Positions 27,751 through 37,416 are shown, numbered from the stretch's first letter. The stretch is 64,000 bases of DNA from Neorhizobium sp. NCHU2750 (GCF_003597675.1 NZ_CP030827.1:1922001-1986000), one strand, 5' to 3'. Notes: generated from the letters alone by a model not told the origin. Program-made: numbers and translations.

Positions 27751-27761
27751 GATTCAACATC

Positions 27762-27789
27762 TTGCCGTCTCATTTTCGGACAATATGTT
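27762..27789 (+). promoter_or_regulatory. possible sigma70 promoter of the 53-residue gene
   Basis: TTGCCG (27762-27767), a 16-base spacer and TATGTT (27784-27789), about 110 bases upstream of the 27899 start. The match is moderate. Confidence 0.35.
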
Positions 27790-27898
27790 AGGATCGAAGC
27801 GAGCCGACCGGGTCAGGCACAACGCCCCGCCAGCCCGGCGCAAGCCGAAGCATGCATCCATGTCCCACACGTCATGAGGACAAACGAAAGGGACATGA

Positions 27899-28060
27899 AT
27901 GTCTGAGAAACTCGATCACACCGCCCAGCCTTCCGACCAGTCGATCGCACTCTTCCTGCAGGACAACGACATGGACGGCCTGACCGACATTCTGGTCGAG
28001 GCGCTCTTCCAGGCCCTCAGCATCATGGATGATGAGACCGTCTACGAGACGGTGCACTGA
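27899..28060 (+). CDS. 53-residue acidic small protein
   Basis: A short gene with AAAGGG about seven bases before the ATG and a strong G/C preference at third codon positions, which supports coding. The product is acidic and soluble: a polar N-terminus, then FLQDNDMDGLTDILVEALFQALSIMDDE, which looks like an amphipathic helix preceded by a DxDxDG-like stretch. A 63-residue frame on the other strand covers the same bases and is less convincing. No family recognised. Confidence 0.5.
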   Translation: MSEKLDHTAQPSDQSIALFLQDNDMDGLTDILVEALFQALSIMDDETVYETVH

Positions 28061-28135
28061 CATTGGCCCTGCGCCGGCTGCGCGCCCCGGACGAGGGGTA
28101 ACAGGCAGGGATCAATGCCGTAGAATGAAGTGACT

Positions 28136-28183
28136 GCCCGAAGAATCAGACGCACATCGGCAAGGTTGCGACGCTCTTCGGGC
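28136..28183. repeat. 9-bp inverted repeat upstream of the DUF486 gene
   Basis: GCCCGAAGA (28136-28144) and TCTTCGGGC (28175-28183) are separated by 30 bases, 48 bases upstream of the DUF486 start. It could form an mRNA leader hairpin. It does not match a riboswitch I know. Confidence 0.35.
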
Positions 28184-28230
28184 AAGGTCCACTGGCAGCG
28201 CCACCCCGGAATCACGCTGGAACCTTTTGA

Positions 28231-28578
28231 ATGACCCCTGCACTCACCCCGTTCCTGACCATCGGACTGCTCATTCTCTCCAATGTCTTCATGACCTTCG
28301 CCTGGTACGGCCACCTGAAATTCGAAAACAAGCCGCTCTATATCGTCATCCTGGCCAGCTGGGGCATCGCCTTCTTCGAATATTGCGCCCAGGTGCCGGC
28401 CAACCGCATCGGCTACGGCTATTTCAATGCCGCCCAGTTGAAGACGATCCAGGAAATCATCACGCTCACCGTCTTCGTGATCTTCTCCGTCTTCTATCTC
28501 GGCGAGAGCTTTCACTGGAAACAGGCGATCGGCTTCGGCTTCATCGCCATCGGCGCCTTCTTCATCTTCACCAAATAA
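28231..28578 (+). CDS. DMT-superfamily protein, DUF486
   Basis: A 115-residue membrane protein with four helices, matching DUF486 by the segments FMTFAWYGHLKF, SWGIAFFEYCAQVPANRIGY and FYLGESFHWKQAIGFGFI. The family is distantly related to small multidrug exporters and its function is unknown. GGAAC close before the ATG at 28231 is too near to be a promoter element for this gene. Confidence 0.9.
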   Translation: MTPALTPFLTIGLLILSNVFMTFAWYGHLKFENKPLYIVILASWGIAFFEYCAQVPANRIGYGYFNAAQLKTIQEIITLTVFVIFSVFYLGESFHWKQAIGFGFIAIGAFFIFTK

Positions 28579-29131
28579 AGCCGAAAGGCGGTCTACCCGC
28601 CCCTTCATGCGGAGACGATTCGTCCCCGCTTAAAAAATAAATCCTTTTCCCGACAAAGGCTTGCCCGAAAATCGTCTCGCCTTTCGTCCCCGCCCCGCCC
28701 GGCTGCACCACAATCTGATCGTCATCGGATGGAAACCGGGTTCGCGAACCGGCCTCCTCCTCGGGTTCGAAGAATTCGGTTTCCGGTGATGGTCGGTGAA
28801 ATGCGGTCGAACGGGAACTGACACGTCTCGCAGGATCGGATGAAGCGGCCGGGGCAGGGAGACCACACTCTACCTTATACCCCTATACCACTGCCTGCCC
28901 CATTCCCTTCTCAAAACCATGCCGGCCACGCCCGCATGGGCAAAGCCGATTGCCCTTCGCACGCAGCACGTCCGGCATCAATCATCAGTTGTCGACCCAT
29001 CGTCACGCAGGCGTTTTGTCCGCTCTCTTCCTTTTCATCTCGCACGCCTTCTATTCCGCGCAAGATTGTTCTAGAGACAGTGCTCCATCCGCCGGAACCG
29101 GTGGGCGAACTGTCTCTAGGTATGTTGATCG
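28579..29131. other. 553-bp gap before the PpiD-like gene
   Basis: No convincing gene on either strand. It holds a perfect 12-bp palindrome GGTTCGCGAACC (28739-28750), an 8-bp inverted repeat GGGGCAGG...CCTGCCCC (28851-28858 and 28894-28901), and near the end the 11-bp inverted repeat described at 29071-29119. The ppiD promoter must lie here. Confidence 0.5.
29071..29119 (+). promoter_or_regulatory. 11-bp inverted repeat in the leader of the PpiD-like gene
   Basis: CTAGAGACAGT (29071-29081) and ACTGTCTCTAG (29109-29119) are perfectly complementary around a 27-base spacer that itself holds CCGCCGG/CCGGTGG. The right arm covers the only AGG before the start codon (29132), so the hairpin could restrict ribosome access, or the repeat could be an operator. 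Confidence 0.45.
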
Positions 29132-31021
29132 ATGCTTGATTCTCTCAGAAACGCAGCCCGCTCCTGGGTCGCGAAGTCTCTGCTTCTGCTCCTCGTTGCG
29201 TCCTTTGCAATCTGGGGCATATCCCAGTCGCTGATGACGTCGACCTCCAGCACGGTCATGACCGTCGGCGACCAGGAGATCTCCGCCGATCAGTTCCGGC
29301 TTGCCTATCAGCGCCAGATCGCCAATCTGAGCCGCCAGTTCGGCACCCAGCTGACACCGCAGCAGGCACGTTCCTTCGGCATCGACAACGAAGTCCTGAC
29401 CCAGCTTGCCGCAGGCGCAGCCCTCGACCAGTTGGCCAAGGACATGCATCTGGCGCTGTCCGAAGACAAGCTCGCCAACCTCATCGCCGAGGACCCTGCC
29501 TTCAAGGGTGTCAACGGCCAGTTCGACCGCAACCTCTTCACCTCGCGCCTGCGCAATGCCGGCCTGCGCGAAAACGACTATATCGCCGAGCGCAGCAAGG
29601 TCGCCACCCGCAGCCAGATCGTCGAGGCCGTCTCCGATGGCTTCAAGCCGCCGCAGGTTCTGGTCGACGCCCTCAAGCAGTATCGCGACGAAGGCCGCAC
29701 GGTCGATTATCTGCTTCTGTCCAACGCCAATATCGATCCGGTCAAGGCCCCTGCCGATGACGTGCTGTCCGCCTGGTTCGACAAGAACAAGACCAAGTAC
29801 CGCGCCCCGGAATACCGCAGCTTCGCCTATGTGAAGCTCGAGCCGTCCGATATCGCCGACGCGTCGTCGATCACCGATGACGAGCTGCGCGCCGAATACG
29901 ACAAGCAAAAGGACAGCTACAAGACCGAGGAAACCCGCACGATCGAGCAGCTGACCTTCCCCAACAAGGAAATGGCGGATGCCGCGGCAGGCCAGCTGCG
30001 CGAAGGCAACACCACCTTCGACCAGATCATCAAGGACCAGGGCAAGACCCCGACCGACGTGCTGCTCGGCGATTTCACCAAGGCAACCGTGCCGGACCAG
30101 AAGCTTGCCGATGCAGCCTTCAAGGTCTCGGCCAATGGCGGCACCACGCCCGTCGTCCAGGGCACGTTCGGCCCGGTCATCCTGCGCGTCAGCAATATCC
30201 GCCCCGAATCGACCCGTTCCTTCGATGAGGTCAAGGACGAGCTGCGCAAGAAGATGGCGGTCGCCGCCGCCTCGCGTGAGATTGCCAGCGTCCATGACAA
30301 GTTCGAGGACCTGCGCAACGGTGGCGCAACGCTGGACGACGCCGCCAAGCAGACCAACCTGAAGCTCGTCACCGTTACCGCCGACGCCTCCGGCCAGAAC
30401 GAACAGGACCAGCCGGTCACCGGCCTGCCGGCAGCGAGCAACCTGCTGATGGAAGTCTTCCGCGCCGAGCCTGGCCAGGACACCATTCCCGTCGATCTCG
30501 GCAATAGCGGCTATGTCTGGTTCGAAGTCCGCAACGTCACCCCCGAGCGTGACCGCAAGCTGGACGAGGTGCATGACAAGGTCGTCGCCGACTGGACCGC
30601 CGAACAGCAGCGCGAAGCGCTGACCGCCAAGGCGAACGAGTTGAAGGCCCGCCTCGACAAGGGCGACACGCTTGCCACCATCGCCGGTGAACTGGGGATT
30701 GCGGTCGAAACCAAGACCGGCCTGCACCGCAATGCCGAAGATCCGATCTTCGGCCAGGAAGCGATTGCCGTTGCCTTTTCCGGCCCGGTCGACACGACAG
30801 GCACCGCGATTGCTGCCGACCGCGAAAGCCGTCTGCTGATGAAGGTTACCTCCGTCGACCAGTCTCCGACCGACGCGCTTGCCAACGACCAGCAATTGCA
30901 GCAACTGGCAGGAGCAGCTGGCGACGACATGCTCGACCAGATGGTCAATAGCCTGAAGCAGCGCTACGGCGTCTCCGTCAACCAGGCGGCGGTGGAGCAG
31001 TCGACCTCGTCAATCCGGTAA
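29132..31021 (+). CDS. PpiD/SurA-like peptidylprolyl isomerase, membrane-anchored periplasmic chaperone
   Basis: A 629-residue protein with a single N-terminal transmembrane helix (about residues 12-33, [14 protein letters not shown]) and a large periplasmic part: SurA-N-like helical region, a parvulin-type domain around residues 240-370, and a C-terminal extension. This is the PpiD layout, a chaperone at the periplasmic exit of the Sec translocon. The parvulin domain is divergent, so isomerase activity is uncertain. It precedes trpD by 52 bases on the same strand and may be cotranscribed with the trp/mo genes. Confidence 0.88.
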   Translation: MLDSLRNAARSWVAKSLLLLLVASFAIWGISQSLMTSTSSTVMTVGDQEISADQFRLAYQRQIANLSRQFGTQLTPQQARSFGIDNEVLTQLAAGAALDQLAKDMHLALSEDKLANLIAEDPAFKGVNGQFDRNLFTSRLRNAGLRENDYIAERSKVATRSQIVEAVSDGFKPPQVLVDALKQYRDEGRTVDYLLLSNANIDPVKAPADDVLSAWFDKNKTKYRAPEYRSFAYVKLEPSDIADASSITDDELRAEYDKQKDSYKTEETRTIEQLTFPNKEMADAAAGQLREGNTTFDQIIKDQGKTPTDVLLGDFTKATVPDQKLADAAFKVSANGGTTPVVQGTFGPVILRVSNIRPESTRSFDEVKDELRKKMAVAAASREIASVHDKFEDLRNGGATLDDAAKQTNLKLVTVTADASGQNEQDQPVTGLPAASNLLMEVFRAEPGQDTIPVDLGNSGYVWFEVRNVTPERDRKLDEVHDKVVADWTAEQQREALTAKANELKARLDKGDTLATIAGELGIAVETKTGLHRNAEDPIFGQEAIAVAFSGPVDTTGTAIAADRESRLLMKVTSVDQSPTDALANDQQLQQLAGAAGDDMLDQMVNSLKQRYGVSVNQAAVEQSTSSIR

Positions 31022-31073
31022 GACAAGACGATCCAGCCCAAGACGGGCCAGCACAGAAAACGGATCCCGCGCA

Positions 31074-32090
31074 ATGCCCGACTTGAAGCCATTCCTCGCC
31101 AAGGTCGCCAACGGCCAGTCCCTCAGTCGCGAAGAGGCGCATGACGCCTTCGGCATCCTGATGTCGGGCGAAGCGACCCCCTCGCAGATCGGTGGCTTCC
31201 TGATGGCATTGCGGGTCAGGGGCGAAACGGTGGCGGAAATGACCGGTGCCGTTTCCACCATGCGGGCAAAGATGCTGCGGGTCGAGGCGCCCGCCGATGC
31301 CGTCGATATCGTCGGTACCGGTGGCGACGGCGCCGGCACCTACAACATCTCGACGCTCGCATCGCTGATTGCGGCCGGCGCCGGTGTCTCGGTCGCCAAG
31401 CACGGCAATCGCGCGCTGAGCTCCAAATCCGGCACGGCCGATGCCCTGTCGTCGCTCGGCGTCAATCTGGATATCGCTCCCGACCTCATCGCCCGCTGCA
31501 TCCGCGAGGCCGGTATCGGCTTCATGTTCGCCTCCATGCACCACGCGGCCATGCGCCATGTCGGCCCGAGCCGCGTCGAGCTTGGCACCCGCACCATCTT
31601 CAACCTGCTCGGCCCGCTGTCGAACCCGGCCGGCGCCAAGCGTCAGTTGCTCGGCGTCTACTCGCCGCAATGGCTGATGCCGATCGCCGAAACGCTGCGC
31701 GAAATGGGCTCCGAGACGGTCTGGGTCGTCCATGGCGAAGGCCTCGACGAGATCACCACCACCGGCACGACAAAGGTCGTCGCACTGGAAGACGGCAAGA
31801 TCCGGTCCTTCGAACTGAAGCCTTCAGATTTCGGCGTGGCACCGGCAACGCTTGCCGACCTCAAGGGCGGCGACGGCGCCTATAATGCCGCGGCATTGCG
31901 CGCGGTGCTTGGCGGTGCGAAGAATGCCTATCGCGACATTTCACTCTGCAATGCGGCCGCAGCCCTGGTTGTTGCCGGCAAGGCAGAAACACTGAAGGAC
32001 GGCATGTCGCTTGCTACCGCCTCGCTCGACGAGGGCAAGGCAGCGGCAGCACTCGACCGTCTCGTTGCGGTTTCCAACGAAAGGGACTGA
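31074..32090 (+). CDS. trpD: anthranilate phosphoribosyltransferase
   Basis: A 338-residue enzyme of tryptophan biosynthesis that joins anthranilate to PRPP. The PRPP loop [14 protein letters not shown] and the later [15 protein letters not shown] and [15 protein letters not shown] motifs are intact. It is followed by trpC after three bases. trpE and trpG are not in the window; in rhizobia they are commonly a separate fused gene under attenuation control. Confidence 0.98.
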   Translation: MPDLKPFLAKVANGQSLSREEAHDAFGILMSGEATPSQIGGFLMALRVRGETVAEMTGAVSTMRAKMLRVEAPADAVDIVGTGGDGAGTYNISTLASLIAAGAGVSVAKHGNRALSSKSGTADALSSLGVNLDIAPDLIARCIREAGIGFMFASMHHAAMRHVGPSRVELGTRTIFNLLGPLSNPAGAKRQLLGVYSPQWLMPIAETLREMGSETVWVVHGEGLDEITTTGTTKVVALEDGKIRSFELKPSDFGVAPATLADLKGGDGAYNAAALRAVLGGAKNAYRDISLCNAAAALVVAGKAETLKDGMSLATASLDEGKAAAALDRLVAVSNERD

Positions 32091-32093
32091 TCT

Positions 32094-32924
32094 ATGGCCG
32101 ATATCCTGAAGAAGATCGAAGCCTACAAGCGCGAGGAAATCGCCGCCGCCAAGGCATCCGTCTCGGTCGAAGAGCTGAAGGCGCGTGCGGCCGACCAATC
32201 CGCGCCGCGCGGCTTCCTCAATGCCCTGCGCAGGAAGAAGCAGGCCGGCGAATTCGGCCTGATCGCCGAGATCAAGAAGGCAAGCCCGTCCAAGGGCCTC
32301 ATCCGCCCGGATTTCGATCCGCCGGCGCTGGCCGCCGCCTACGAGGCCGGCGGTGCCGCCTGTCTCTCCGTCCTCACCGACAAGCCGAGCTTCCAGGGCG
32401 CGCCGGAATTCCTCGTCCAGGCCCGCGCCGCCTGCGCCCTGCCGGCCCTGCGCAAGGATTTCATGTTCGAGCCCTATCAGGTCTATGAAGCCCGCGCCTG
32501 GGGCGCCGACTGCATCCTGATCATCATGGCCTCGCTGTCCGATGACGAGGCCCTGTCGCTCTACGAGACGGCCGCCGAACTCGGCATGGACAGCCTGATC
32601 GAGGTACATGACGAGGAAGAGATGGAACGGGCGCTGAAACTGCCCTCGCCGCTTCTCGGCGTCAACAATCGCAATCTGAGAACCTTCGACGTCGATCTCG
32701 CCAACAGCGAACGTCTGGCCTCCATGGTCCCGGCCTCTGCCGACGATAAAGAGTATCTTCTGGTCGGCGAGAGCGGCATCTTCACCCATGAGGATTGCCA
32801 GCGCCTGAAGAAGGTCGACATCAGCACCTTCCTCGTCGGCGAAAGCCTGATGCGCGAGGAAGACGTCGCTGCCGCCACGCGGTTGCTCCTGACCGGTAAG
32901 GCAGAAACGCTGGCGGCCGAGTGA
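32094..32924 (+). CDS. trpC: indole-3-glycerol phosphate synthase
   Basis: A 276-residue TIM-barrel enzyme forming indole-3-glycerol phosphate from CdRP. Active-site segments [36 protein letters not shown] and [12 protein letters not shown] are intact. It is monofunctional; no TrpF domain is fused. Its TGA overlaps the moaC ATG by one base, tying tryptophan synthesis to molybdenum-cofactor genes. Confidence 0.98.
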   Translation: MADILKKIEAYKREEIAAAKASVSVEELKARAADQSAPRGFLNALRRKKQAGEFGLIAEIKKASPSKGLIRPDFDPPALAAAYEAGGAACLSVLTDKPSFQGAPEFLVQARAACALPALRKDFMFEPYQVYEARAWGADCILIIMASLSDDEALSLYETAAELGMDSLIEVHDEEEMERALKLPSPLLGVNNRNLRTFDVDLANSERLASMVPASADDKEYLLVGESGIFTHEDCQRLKKVDISTFLVGESLMREEDVAAATRLLLTGKAETLAAE

Positions 32925-33415
32925 TGTCGAAGCCGCACGAAGGTCTCACCCATATCGATCAGGCCGGCGAGGCCCATATGGTCGATGTCGGCGACAAGGC
33001 GGAAACCAGCCGTTCGGCCACCGCCGAGGGTTTCGTGCGCATGAAGCCGGAGACGCTGGCGCTGATCCTTGAGGGCAATGCCAAGAAGGGCGACGTCATC
33101 GGCACGGCAAGGCTTGCCGGCATCATGGCCGCCAAGAAGACCTCAGACCTTATTCCTCTCTGCCATCCGCTGATGCTGACCAAGGTTTCGGTCGATATTA
33201 CCGAGGACGCATCGCTTCCCGGCCTGCGCGTCAGCGCCACGGCGAAGCTAACCGGCAAGACCGGTGTCGAGATGGAGGCGCTGACCGCCGTCTCCGTATG
33301 TTGCCTGACGATCTATGACATGGCCAAGGCCGCCGACAAGGCCATGGAAATCGGCGGCATCAGGCTGATCGAAAAGACCGGCGGCAAGTCCGGTCACTAC
33401 CAGGCGGATGCCTGA
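32924..33415 (+). CDS. moaC: cyclic pyranopterin monophosphate synthase
   Basis: A 163-residue enzyme of the second half of the first step in molybdenum cofactor synthesis, acting on the product of MoaA. The core [15 protein letters not shown] and the later [20 protein letters not shown] segments are diagnostic. The ATG at 32924 overlaps the trpC stop (TGATG); a GTG one codon earlier is less likely. MoaA is not in the window. Confidence 0.97.
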   Translation: MSKPHEGLTHIDQAGEAHMVDVGDKAETSRSATAEGFVRMKPETLALILEGNAKKGDVIGTARLAGIMAAKKTSDLIPLCHPLMLTKVSVDITEDASLPGLRVSATAKLTGKTGVEMEALTAVSVCCLTIYDMAKAADKAMEIGGIRLIEKTGGKSGHYQADA

Positions 33416-33427
33416 GGAGATTGCATC

Positions 33428-34648
33428 ATGGCGCTTCTGCCTCTTTCCGACGCCAAGGCCCGCCTGCTGTCCCGCGCCGTTCCTCTGACCGATGTCGAAC
33501 ATGTTCCGCTCGGTGAGGCTGCCGGCCGCATTCTTGCGTCGGACATTGCCGCAAATCTCACCCAGCCCCCCTTCGATGCCTCGGCCATGGACGGTTACGC
33601 ATTGGCCGCCGCCGATGCGCCTGAGGTCGGTTCCGAACTCGATGTCGTCGGCAGTGCCGCCGCCGGCCATGCCTTCGACGGCAGGCTGGAACGCGGACAG
33701 GCGGTGCGCATCTTCACCGGTGCCCCGGTGCCGGAAGGTGCCGACACGATCCTCATCCAGGAGGATGCCGAAAGGCTCGATGGCGATCGCATCCGCACCA
33801 CGTTCGCTGTCACTCGCGGCCGCCACATCCGCCCCCGCGGCCAGGATTTCGCCAAAGGCGAGATCGTGCTGAAGGCGGGCACGCTGATCGACTTCTCGCA
33901 CCTGACCGTCGCCGCCGCGATGAACCATCCGACGCTTCCCGTGCTGCGCCGGCCCAAAGTCGCCATCCTTGCCACCGGCGACGAACTGGTCCAGCCGGGC
34001 GGCAATCCGGCGCCCGACCAGATCATCGCCTCCAACACGTTCGGCGTCGCAGCGCTTGTCCGCGACAATGGCGGCGAGGTTCTCGATCTCGGCGTCGCCC
34101 CCGATCGGGTCGATGCGATCGAGGCTGCGATAAAGCGCGCCCGCGACGCCCATGCCGATATTCTCGTCACCCTCGGCGGCGCTTCGGTCGGCGACCACGA
34201 TCTTGTCCAGTCGACGCTGAAATCCGTCGGCATGGAACTCGATTTCTGGCGTATCGCCATGCGCCCCGGCAAGCCGCTGATGGTGGGCTCTCTGGGTGAC
34301 ATGCATGTGCTGGGCCTGCCTGGAAACCCGGTGGCCAGCATGGTCACCGGCATGCTCTTCGTCGAACCGCTGCTGCGCCGTCTCGCCGGCCTGCCGGAGC
34401 GCCGACGCGAGGTGGACGGCATCACCGCCCGCACACTGGCGCCCAACGACCAGCGGCAGGATTACCTGCGCTCCAGGATCACCCGCGACACTGACGGCAA
34501 TCTCGTCGCCGATGCCAATGCCAAGCAGGATTCGTCGATGATGAAGATTTTCGCCCATGCCGATGGCCTGATCGTGCGCGCCCCGCATGCACCGGAACTT
34601 GCTGCCGGCTCGCCCTGCAAAATCCTGCTGATCCGCCCTTTTGACTGA
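33428..34648 (+). CDS. moeA: molybdopterin molybdenumtransferase
   Basis: A 406-residue enzyme inserting molybdate into adenylated molybdopterin. It shows the N-terminal MoeA domain (PPFDASAMDGYALAAAD), the central MoCF-binding domain with ATGDELVQPGG and VTLGGASVGDHD, and the C-terminal domain. AGGAG precedes the ATG. It lies 12 bases after moaC in the same operon. Confidence 0.97.
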   Translation: MALLPLSDAKARLLSRAVPLTDVEHVPLGEAAGRILASDIAANLTQPPFDASAMDGYALAAADAPEVGSELDVVGSAAAGHAFDGRLERGQAVRIFTGAPVPEGADTILIQEDAERLDGDRIRTTFAVTRGRHIRPRGQDFAKGEIVLKAGTLIDFSHLTVAAAMNHPTLPVLRRPKVAILATGDELVQPGGNPAPDQIIASNTFGVAALVRDNGGEVLDLGVAPDRVDAIEAAIKRARDAHADILVTLGGASVGDHDLVQSTLKSVGMELDFWRIAMRPGKPLMVGSLGDMHVLGLPGNPVASMVTGMLFVEPLLRRLAGLPERRREVDGITARTLAPNDQRQDYLRSRITRDTDGNLVADANAKQDSSMMKIFAHADGLIVRAPHAPELAAGSPCKILLIRPFD

Positions 34649-34674
34649 TCCGGATGGCAGCCTGATCCGTAGCC

Positions 34675-34692
34675 TTGGGCATCAATGCCCAA
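34675..34692. repeat. 8-bp palindrome upstream of the photolyase
   Basis: TTGGGCAT-CA-ATGCCCAA, perfect. It lies between moeA and the photolyase GTG (34706) and may be an operator or leader hairpin. It covers the ATG at 34685, which argues against that codon as start. Confidence 0.4.
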
Positions 34693-34705
34693 ACGGAGAG
34701 CCCCC

Positions 34706-36142
34706 GTGTCCGACCCGTCACCTGCCCCCGCGATCCTCTGGTTTCGCAAGGACCTGCGCCTCGACGACAATGCGGCCCTGCATGCAGCGCTCGATGGAGG
34801 CGGCCCTGTCATTCCCGTCTATGTAAACGAGCCCGACGAACTGAATGTCGGCCCGCTCGGCGGCGCTCAGGAATGGTGGCTGCATCATTCGCTTCACGCA
34901 TTAAAAAACGCCCTCAAGTCTCTGGGCAGTGACCTTGTTCTCCTGTCCGGCAAGGCGGAAGACATTCTGGCAGATGTCGCGAAAAGGACCGGCGCCCGCA
35001 CCGTCTATGTCAACCGCGCCTATGAGCGCAACGACATCGACCGCGAGATTGCCCTGGCGTTGAAGGAGAAGGGCATCGCCATCCGCGCCTTTCACGTCCA
35101 GCTGCTGCACGACCCGAGGACGATCCGCACCGGCTCCGGCAACGCCTTCAAGGTGTTCACGCCCTTCTGGAACGCCATGCAGAAGCTCCATGAGCCGCAT
35201 GAGCCGGTCGATGCGCCCTCCGCCATACCGGCACCCGACCACTTTCCCCGCTCGGAAAACCTCGACGGCTGGGATCTCCTGCCGAAGTCGCCGGACTGGG
35301 CAAAGGACTTCTCGAACATGTGGACACCCGGCGAGGCCGGCGCATTGCAGAAACTCGAGGAGCTCGTCGACCGAGAATTGCACGACTACAAGCGCGGCCG
35401 CGACCTGCCCTCGGTGGATGCCACATCGAACCTTTCCCCCCATCTCGCCATGGGCGAGATTTCGCCGGCGCGCGTCTGGCATGCGGTGCGCGGAATGCCG
35501 AAAAAGGCGTCCGAAGACGTCTCGCATTTCCGCCGCGAACTCGCCTGGCGCGATTTCTGCCACAGCCTGCTGATCGAATTCCCGGCACTCGACCGCGAGA
35601 ACTGGGACGAGAAATTCGACCCCTTCGAATGGCAATACGATGCCAGGGAATTCCGTGCCTGGACGAAGGGGATGACCGGATATCCGATCGTTGATGCCGG
35701 CATGCGGCAATTGTGGAGATACGGCTTCATGCACAATCGCGTCCGCATGATCACCGCCTCCTTCCTGATCAAGGACCTGATGATCGACTGGCGAAAGGGC
35801 GAACAATGGTTCCGCGATACGCTGGTCGATGCCTGCCCGGCCAACAATCCGGCCAACTGGCAATGGGTGGCCGGCTCCGGCGCCGATGCCTCGCCCTTCT
35901 TCCGCATCTTCAATCCGGTGCTGCAGGGCGAGAAATTCGATCCGGACGGAGATTACGTCCGCGAACATGTGCCGGAACTGGCAAGGCTGGAGAAGAAATA
36001 CATCCACAAGCCCTTCGATGCCCCCGCCCATGTACTGGAAAAGGCCGGGATCGAACTTGGGCGGACCTACCCGAAGCCGATCATCGATCACGGCTTTGCC
36101 CGCGACCGGGCGTTAGCCGCCTACAAGGCGCTGAAGGACTGA
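34706..36142 (+). CDS. phr: deoxyribodipyrimidine photolyase (cryptochrome/photolyase family)
   Basis: A 478-residue FAD enzyme that uses blue light to split cyclobutane pyrimidine dimers. The N-terminal antenna domain opens WFRKDLRLDDNAAL, and the C-terminal FAD domain holds LAWRDFCHSLL, GMRQLWRYGFMHNRVRM and NWQWVAGSGADASPFFRIFNP. I choose the GTG at 34706 because GGAGAG lies five bases upstream; the ATG seven codons earlier falls inside a palindrome without a ribosome site. It follows moeA by 57 bases on the same strand and may be cotranscribed. Confidence 0.93.
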   Translation: MSDPSPAPAILWFRKDLRLDDNAALHAALDGGGPVIPVYVNEPDELNVGPLGGAQEWWLHHSLHALKNALKSLGSDLVLLSGKAEDILADVAKRTGARTVYVNRAYERNDIDREIALALKEKGIAIRAFHVQLLHDPRTIRTGSGNAFKVFTPFWNAMQKLHEPHEPVDAPSAIPAPDHFPRSENLDGWDLLPKSPDWAKDFSNMWTPGEAGALQKLEELVDRELHDYKRGRDLPSVDATSNLSPHLAMGEISPARVWHAVRGMPKKASEDVSHFRRELAWRDFCHSLLIEFPALDRENWDEKFDPFEWQYDAREFRAWTKGMTGYPIVDAGMRQLWRYGFMHNRVRMITASFLIKDLMIDWRKGEQWFRDTLVDACPANNPANWQWVAGSGADASPFFRIFNPVLQGEKFDPDGDYVREHVPELARLEKKYIHKPFDAPAHVLEKAGIELGRTYPKPIIDHGFARDRALAAYKALKD

Positions 36143-36237
36143 AGCGACGGCTCAACATCGTACCGGCGTGACTGCCGCTGACGTTTTCATTCTCTACCTC
36201 AGCCGCTAATCTTCCTCTCCTGAACGGGAGGAAGATC

Positions 36238-37140
36238 ATGGCCGGCAGAAAAATTGCAGTCGTCGGACTGGGTGGTATCGGCGGCGTCGCGGCGGCCTGC
36301 CTCAGCCTGTCGCCGGAAAACGACGTTACCGCCTGCGCCCGCCGGCCGATCGAAACGCTGACCTTCGACCACGAGAACGACCGCACCCACATACCGCTGA
36401 GGACCCTGATAGAGCCGCATCACGCCGAGCCGGTCGATTGGGTGATCCTCTGCACCAAGGCGCAGGACAGCGCCTCTGCAGCCCCCTGGCTTGCCAATCT
36501 CTGCACGCCGGAAACGACGGTCGCCGTGCTGCAGAACGGTATCGGCCATCAAGAGCGCGTGGCGCCCTTTGCCAATGGCGCGGCGGTGCTGCCGGCGATC
36601 GTCTATTACAATGGCGAGCGGCTGGCGCATGACCATGTGCGCCTGCGCCATATCCGCGGCCACGACCTTCTGGTGCCGCAAGGCCCGCTGGCCGAGCGAT
36701 TCGCAGCACTCTTCAAGGGCACCCCGATCGATGTCGGCTCAAGCGAGCAATTCGTCACCTATCAGTGGCGCAAGCTGCTGATCAATGTCATCGCCAATCC
36801 GATCACCGCGCTGACCCGCCAGCGCCTCGGCATCTTCCACCGCAAAGACATACAGGACCTGTCGCTTGCCATCCTGAAGGAAGCGGTCGCAGTCGGCCGT
36901 GCCGAGGGCGCCGATCTCAACGAGAACGAGGCCGAGACGATCATGGCCCTGTTTCTCAACTATCCGCCGGAAGCCGGCACATCCATGTATTTCGACTGCC
37001 TCGCCGGCCGCCCGCTGGAAATAGAAGCCCTCAACGGCGCCGTCGTCGAAGCAGCCCGCCGTCACGGCATCGCGGTGCCACTGAATCTGACGATGCTCAC
37101 CCTGCTCAAGGCCGTCAGCGATGCCAATGCGGGCAACTGA
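36238..37140 (+). CDS. 2-dehydropantoate 2-reductase-like oxidoreductase (ApbA/PanE family)
   Basis: A 300-residue NAD(P)-dependent reductase. The Rossmann loop VVGLGGIGG is at residues 8-16, LQNGIGHQERV matches the conserved QNG motif, and YQWRKLLINVIANPITAL carries the catalytic lysine and asparagine of PanE. It is a paralogue-type member; the true pantothenate enzyme cannot be assigned without comparison. GGGAGGAAG gives a very strong ribosome site. It is convergent with pyrG. Confidence 0.85.
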   Translation: MAGRKIAVVGLGGIGGVAAACLSLSPENDVTACARRPIETLTFDHENDRTHIPLRTLIEPHHAEPVDWVILCTKAQDSASAAPWLANLCTPETTVAVLQNGIGHQERVAPFANGAAVLPAIVYYNGERLAHDHVRLRHIRGHDLLVPQGPLAERFAALFKGTPIDVGSSEQFVTYQWRKLLINVIANPITALTRQRLGIFHRKDIQDLSLAILKEAVAVGRAEGADLNENEAETIMALFLNYPPEAGTSMYFDCLAGRPLEIEALNGAVVEAARRHGIAVPLNLTMLTLLKAVSDANAGN

Positions 37141-37149
37141 GATCCCAAT

Positions 37150-37171
37150 AAAAAACCCGGCCGAAGCCGGG
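37150..37171 (-). terminator. distal copy of the pyrG-type terminator hairpin
   Basis: CCCGGC-CGAA-GCCGGG (37156-37171) with six A residues on its left, so on the minus strand the hairpin is followed by TTTTTT. It repeats the core of the terminator at 37379-37400, on the far side of the palindromic element. Confidence 0.65.
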
Positions 37172-37238
37172 CCAGATTTCAGATAAAGCACTGTCCGCAA
37201 TGTCGGAGTTTGCTTTGGCCACCACCGGCAATAACATT

Positions 37239-37359
37239 CTCCCTCATTCCTGTGCCTGTCACAGGAATCCAGTAGCCCAAGTCCTTGGGCGGAAAGACTC
37301 TTTTCACGGCGCAGACGCGCCGTAGCTGGATTCCTGTGACAAGCACAGGAATGAGGGAG
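37239..37359. repeat. 121-bp nested palindromic intergenic element (REP-like)
   Basis: Two 34-base arms (37239-37272 and 37326-37359) are inverted copies with one mismatch. Each arm is itself a hairpin of ATTCCTGTG and CACAGGAAT. Between the arms are two more hairpins, GCCCAAG/CTTGGGC and ACGGCGC/GCGCCGT. The whole can fold as one long stem or four small ones. It resembles short palindromes scattered between genes in Rhizobiales, which I recall but cannot verify here. Confidence 0.7.
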
Positions 37360-37378
37360 AGATATAACCGCCTCAACG

Positions 37379-37400
37379 AAAAAAACCGGCCGAAGCCGGG
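37379..37400 (-). terminator. rho-independent terminator of pyrG
   Basis: CCGGC-CGAA-GCCGG with seven A residues on its left, read on the minus strand as a stem, TTCG loop and TTTTTTT. It lies 17 bases after the pyrG stop codon. Confidence 0.85.
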
Positions 37401-37416
37401 TCTTTCATTTTAGGTC

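Noticed and set aside
28061..28230. Guanidine or other known riboswitch before the DUF486 gene
   Set aside because: Only one inverted repeat is visible; none of the conserved loop sequences of known classes are present.
26427..28600. tRNA-Lys as an integration site for a genomic island covering the small genes
   Set aside because: No direct repeat of the tRNA 3' end and no integrase gene downstream.
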